Source: Solibaculum mannosilyticum (lineage in GTDB: Bacteria > Bacillota > Clostridia > Oscillospirales > Acutalibacteraceae). From it: 64,000 bases of DNA. The position numbers and the translations under genes are program-made. Positions 61,290-64,000 of the stretch are shown piece by piece. The notes below the pieces were generated by a model that ran no database searches, was not told the origin of the DNA, and saw nothing but the letters and a program-made list of their open reading frames with translations. The DNA lies in contig NZ_AP023321.1 of NCBI RefSeq assembly GCF_015140235.1, positions 734,501 through 798,500 on the forward strand, given 5' to 3'. Position 1 is the first letter of the stretch; each line of letters opens with the position of its first letter.

Positions 61290-61961
61290 GTGCTTTCTTT
61301 GTTTAGCGGAGATATGAGTCAGATTATTTTATCCATCTTGGTGCGGGCTTTTGTGCTGGTGGCTATTTTGCCGGTGCATGAATTCGCCCACGCCTATATG
61401 GCCCATAAGCTGGGGGACGATACCGGCAAATGGAACGGCCGTATGACCCTCAATCCGGGCGCTCATCTGGATCCCTTTGGATCCCTGATGATTTTATTGG
61501 TGGGCATCGGATGGGCAAAGCCTGTGCCGGTGGATCCCCGCAATTTTAAGAATCCCAAATCGGGTATGGCCATCACCGCGTTGGCCGGACCGGTCAGCAA
61601 CCTGATTATGGGCTTTCTCGCCATGCTGGTGCTGCGTCTGGTCAGCTTTATCCCCATGACGTTGGTGGTTTGGCAGGCCGTTTCCTTCTTCTTTACCACT
61701 TTAGCTTCCATTAATATCTCGTTGGCTGTCTTTAACCTGCTTCCCTGTCCGCCTTTGGATGGGTCCCGTATTGTGAGCTACTTTCTTCCCGATAGATGGA
61801 ATTATAAAATCCAGCAGTATGAGCGTTACATCTGGATCGGCCTCATGTTATTATTGGTGGTAGGCGTGCTGGATTGGCCGCTTGCTTTTCTGGGAAACAA
61901 GGTGACCAACGGATTATGGTGGCTGGTGAATTTGCCCTTTAAGGCACTGGGACTTGTATAA
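61290..61961 (+). CDS. Site-2 protease family protein, peptidase M50
   Basis: This 223-residue intramembrane metalloprotease has HEFAHAYMAHKLGDDTG with the zinc histidines and catalytic Glu, and NLLPCPPLDGSRI with the Asp ligand. About five membrane helices are visible and no PDZ or CBS domain. It belongs to the small YwhC-like branch, distinct from RseP at 18562. The GTG at 61290 is best spaced from the site GAGGTGAT (61278-61285); an ATG at 61284 lies within that site. It leads the scpAB operon. Confidence 0.88.
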   Translation: MLSLFSGDMSQIILSILVRAFVLVAILPVHEFAHAYMAHKLGDDTGKWNGRMTLNPGAHLDPFGSLMILLVGIGWAKPVPVDPRNFKNPKSGMAITALAGPVSNLIMGFLAMLVLRLVSFIPMTLVVWQAVSFFFTTLASINISLAVFNLLPCPPLDGSRIVSYFLPDRWNYKIQQYERYIWIGLMLLLVVGVLDWPLAFLGNKVTNGLWWLVNLPFKALGLV

Positions 61962-61973
61962 GCGGGGAAGAAG

Positions 61974-62699
61974 ATGGTAAAACTATCCTACAAGCTGCCG
62001 GTGTTTGAAGGACCTTTGGATCTTTTGCTCCACCTGATCGCAAAACACAAGCTCAATATCAACGATATCCCCATCGCCCAACTGCTGGATCAGTATATGG
62101 AGCACATTGAGGCCATGCAGCAGGCCGACTTGGATGTGGCCAGCGAGTTCATGGAGATGGCGGCCCGGCTTGTGTACATCAAGACAGCGTCGCTGCTGCC
62201 GCGTCCGGAGGAGTCGGAACAGCTCAAACGAGAGCTGACCGGTCAGCTGTTGGAGTACCAAGCGGTGCAGGAAGCGGCGGCACAGTTGGGGGAGAAGGCA
62301 CGGCAGTCAGGCGGATTTGATTTGGCGGAGCGTCCGGCTTTGGAATTGCCGATTGATCAGACCTATCGCCGTCAGCATTCGCCGGGCGTCCTGCGGGAGC
62401 ATTATCTTCTGGCGGCCGGACGGGGGAAACGAAAGGTACCGCCGCCGGCAGAGGCATTTTCCGGCATCGTATCCAGAAAAATCGTATCGGTTTCCTCACG
62501 GGTGGTGTTTGTGCTCAGACGCCTCTGGGGCGGTAAGCGCATGCCGATGGACGATTTGATTGGGGCATCCCGCAGCCGGTCGGAGATGGTGGCCACTTTT
62601 TTGGCTATTTTAGAGCTCATCCGGAGCAAACGCATCGCCGTCGAAGAGAGCGGGGAGAACATGGTGCTGAAAGCGGACGGTGACGGAAGATGGAAATAA
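61974..62699 (+). CDS. scpA: Segregation and condensation protein A
   Basis: This 241-residue kleisin closes the SMC ring for chromosome organisation. The N-terminal YKLPVFEGPLDLLLHLI and INDIPIAQLLDQYMEHI bind the SMC neck. The C-terminal winged helix ends with SEMVATFLAILELIRSKRIA. It starts 12 bases after the protease gene and overlaps scpB by ten bases. Confidence 0.95.
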   Translation: MVKLSYKLPVFEGPLDLLLHLIAKHKLNINDIPIAQLLDQYMEHIEAMQQADLDVASEFMEMAARLVYIKTASLLPRPEESEQLKRELTGQLLEYQAVQEAAAQLGEKARQSGGFDLAERPALELPIDQTYRRQHSPGVLREHYLLAAGRGKRKVPPPAEAFSGIVSRKIVSVSSRVVFVLRRLWGGKRMPMDDLIGASRSRSEMVATFLAILELIRSKRIAVEESGENMVLKADGDGRWK

Positions 62700-63271
62700 A
62701 AAAGTTGCAGGCCGGTATTGAAGCCATCCTGTTTGCCAGCGGCGAAGGGGTGACAGTGGCCCGTTTGAGCGAGGCGTTGGAGGCCGACAAACAGACGATA
62801 ATGCGTCTGATCCAGCAGCTTTCCGATCGGTTGGATGCTGAAGAAAGCGCCCTTTGTATCATCAAAACAGACGATGAGGTTCAGATGTGCGCCCGCAGCC
62901 AGTATATGCCCGTCATCCGCCGGGCTTTGGAGATCAAGCGAAACGCCCCGCTTTCCCAGGCGGCTATGGAGGTGCTGGCGGTGGTGGCCTACAATCAGCC
63001 GGTGACCAAAGCCTTTGTGGAGCAGGTGCGCGGTGTGGACTGTGCAGGAGTTGTCAACAGCCTGACCGCCAAGGGACTTCTGGAGGAGAAAGGACGGCTG
63101 GAGCTTCCGGGACGCCCGCTGGTGTATGGGACGACCTCCCATTTCCTCCGATGCTTTGGCCTGCAAAGCCTCAGTGATCTTCCGCCCCTGCCGCGTCAGG
63201 AGGGAGATCCACAGCCGCAGGAAGACGACGGATTCCAGGACGGACAAACCGACGTCAGTGACATTGGATAG
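62690..63271 (+). CDS. scpB: Segregation and condensation protein B
   Basis: This 193-residue protein of two winged-helix domains dimerises and binds the middle of ScpA. It has LQAGIEAILFASGEGVTVAR, SQAAMEVLAVVAYNQPVTKA and the GRPLVYGTTSHFLRCFGL motif. The tail is acidic and variable. The start lies inside the scpA end, showing translational coupling. Confidence 0.95.
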   Translation: MEIKKLQAGIEAILFASGEGVTVARLSEALEADKQTIMRLIQQLSDRLDAEESALCIIKTDDEVQMCARSQYMPVIRRALEIKRNAPLSQAAMEVLAVVAYNQPVTKAFVEQVRGVDCAGVVNSLTAKGLLEEKGRLELPGRPLVYGTTSHFLRCFGLQSLSDLPPLPRQEGDPQPQEDDGFQDGQTDVSDIG

Positions 63272-63292
63272 CATCGAAAGGAGGAGGTCGAA

Positions 63293-63952
63293 GTGGGATG
63301 GTGGATCACATTGGCTGTACTGGCGGCCATCGTCCTGCTCTTTCTCCTGCCGGTGACCGTCACAGTGGAAGCGAGGCAGCCGGGAAATATTCGAGCTAAA
63401 ATCGGTTATCTGTTTTTTTCTTTTCAGTTCCCAAAAGAGCAAAAAAAGAAGAAAAAAACGGGTTCTCAGAAACAACCTTCCACCCAGGAGGAACCGGAGG
63501 GAAATGCTTTTGGGAAACTTCTAAAGGACCGTCCCCTCAGCGAGACGGCGACTTTGCTGAAAAATCTTCTCCAGCAGGTTGGGAAAGCGGTCCGGCTGAT
63601 CCTGAAAAATGTGAAAGTAACTCACCTTTGCTTTGACATGGCGGTGGCAGGGGAGGACGCCGCCGATACAGCCGTTCAATATGGAAAAACCTGTGCGGCG
63701 GTGTATTCGGCCTTTGCCGTGGTGTGCAATGCGGTGAAGGTGACGGGCATCCGGGAATTTGCCATTATCCCGGATTTTGCAGAGGGGGCTAAGACGCGGT
63801 TTTATCTTGCCGCACACATACGCGTCAAACTCTTCATTTTACTGGCAGCCGGGGTGGGATTCCTCGCCCGGTTCCTCATAGCTACGACCAAACAAAAAAT
63901 GACCATGGCCTTGGGCCAAACCACACAGGAAAAGGCGGTGCAATCAAAATGA
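63293..63952 (+). CDS. DUF2953 domain-containing membrane protein
   Basis: This 219-residue protein has an N-terminal membrane helix (residues 3-22), a Lys-rich linker (KEQKKKKKTGS) and the DUF2953 region with ICVKVTHLCFD-like NVKVTHLCFDMAVAGEDAAD and FAIIPDFAEG. A second hydrophobic segment lies near residue 185. A GTG start at 63293 follows GGAGGAGG. The position between scpB and gerW is standard in spore-forming Clostridia; a sporulation link is inferred from that context. Confidence 0.88.
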   Translation: MGWWITLAVLAAIVLLFLLPVTVTVEARQPGNIRAKIGYLFFSFQFPKEQKKKKKTGSQKQPSTQEEPEGNAFGKLLKDRPLSETATLLKNLLQQVGKAVRLILKNVKVTHLCFDMAVAGEDAADTAVQYGKTCAAVYSAFAVVCNAVKVTGIREFAIIPDFAEGAKTRFYLAAHIRVKLFILLAAGVGFLARFLIATTKQKMTMALGQTTQEKAVQSK

Positions 63953-64000
63953 GCGAACATCCTATTCAAGGTATGATGGAGACCACCATGAAGAAAATCC
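63949..64000 (+). CDS. gerW: Sporulation protein GerW/YtfJ, 5' end only
   Basis: Only 17 codons are present before the window ends. The opening MSEHPIQGMMETTMKKI matches the start of YtfJ (GerW), a spore protein needed for proper germination in Bacillus. The ATG overlaps the DUF2953 stop by four bases. The family call rests on this short sequence plus the neighbours. Confidence 0.78.
   Translation, partial: MSEHPIQGMMETTMKKI

Noticed and set aside
1-64000. CRISPR array, prophage, transposon or rRNA/tRNA gene
   Set aside because: No regularly spaced direct repeats, transposase, integrase or phage structural genes, and no tRNA cloverleaf or rRNA sequence was recognised.

Overview
The window is a gene-dense stretch of a Gram-positive, low-to-mid GC chromosome. 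Protein signatures point to an anaerobic spore-former of class Clostridia, most likely the Oscillospiraceae/Ruminococcaceae. Evidence includes a PolC-type DNA polymerase, the dxr-rseP-ispG-polC order, rsmD-coaD, scpA-scpB-DUF2953-gerW, DUF951, DUF1836, gatCAB, short HisG with HisZ, and strong GGAGG ribosome binding sites. I infer taxonomy from these families only and cannot name a species. No rRNA, tRNA, insertion sequence, prophage or CRISPR array is visible.

Layout. 1-172 is the 3' end of trmD. 473-2657 holds an HPr phosphocarrier and uvrC. 2757-3638 (minus) is an aldose-1-epimerase-like enzyme. 3915-5454 is rsmD-coaD-coiled-coil protein. 5518-6994 (minus) holds an S1-domain protein and an unrecognised small protein. 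7129-12118 is DUF951-prfA-tsaC-coaE-transglycosylase-M18 peptidase. 12308-25113 is a long translation, envelope and isoprenoid run: rpsB, tsf, pyrH, frr, uppS, cdsA, dxr, rseP, ispG, polC. 25217-34441 is a histidine operon (hisZGDCB, hisA, hisI) that continues without a break into gatCAB. It lacks hisH and hisF, and hisE sits apart at 40740.

From 34521 the window becomes more accessory. It carries a PdaA-like deacetylase with a short paralogous membrane protein, an SGNH hydrolase divergent from a DUF1836 regulator with paired palindromes between them, and a BceAB-type ABC exporter. Then come a GNAT acetyltransferase, hisE, a CNNM/HlyC transporter, a BceRS-type two-component pair and dapA. 45535-54848 (minus) is a complete Kdp high-affinity potassium system: kdpD-kdpE, then a 32-residue membrane protein, kdpF, kdpA, kdpB, kdpC and an unrecognised 294-residue protein. 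A small membrane protein gene diverges from kdpD. 55743-59219 is a large secreted GH92 alpha-mannosidase. The end holds a P-loop ATPase, a family 4 uracil-DNA glycosylase, an M50 protease, scpA, scpB, a DUF2953 protein and the start of the sporulation gene gerW (ytfJ).

Most of the window is ordinary core genome. I saw no obvious new defence or mobile system. The best candidates for new biology are small or uncharacterised proteins attached to known operons (especially around kdp), the DUF1836/SGNH divergent unit with its operators, and the gap in the histidine pathway.
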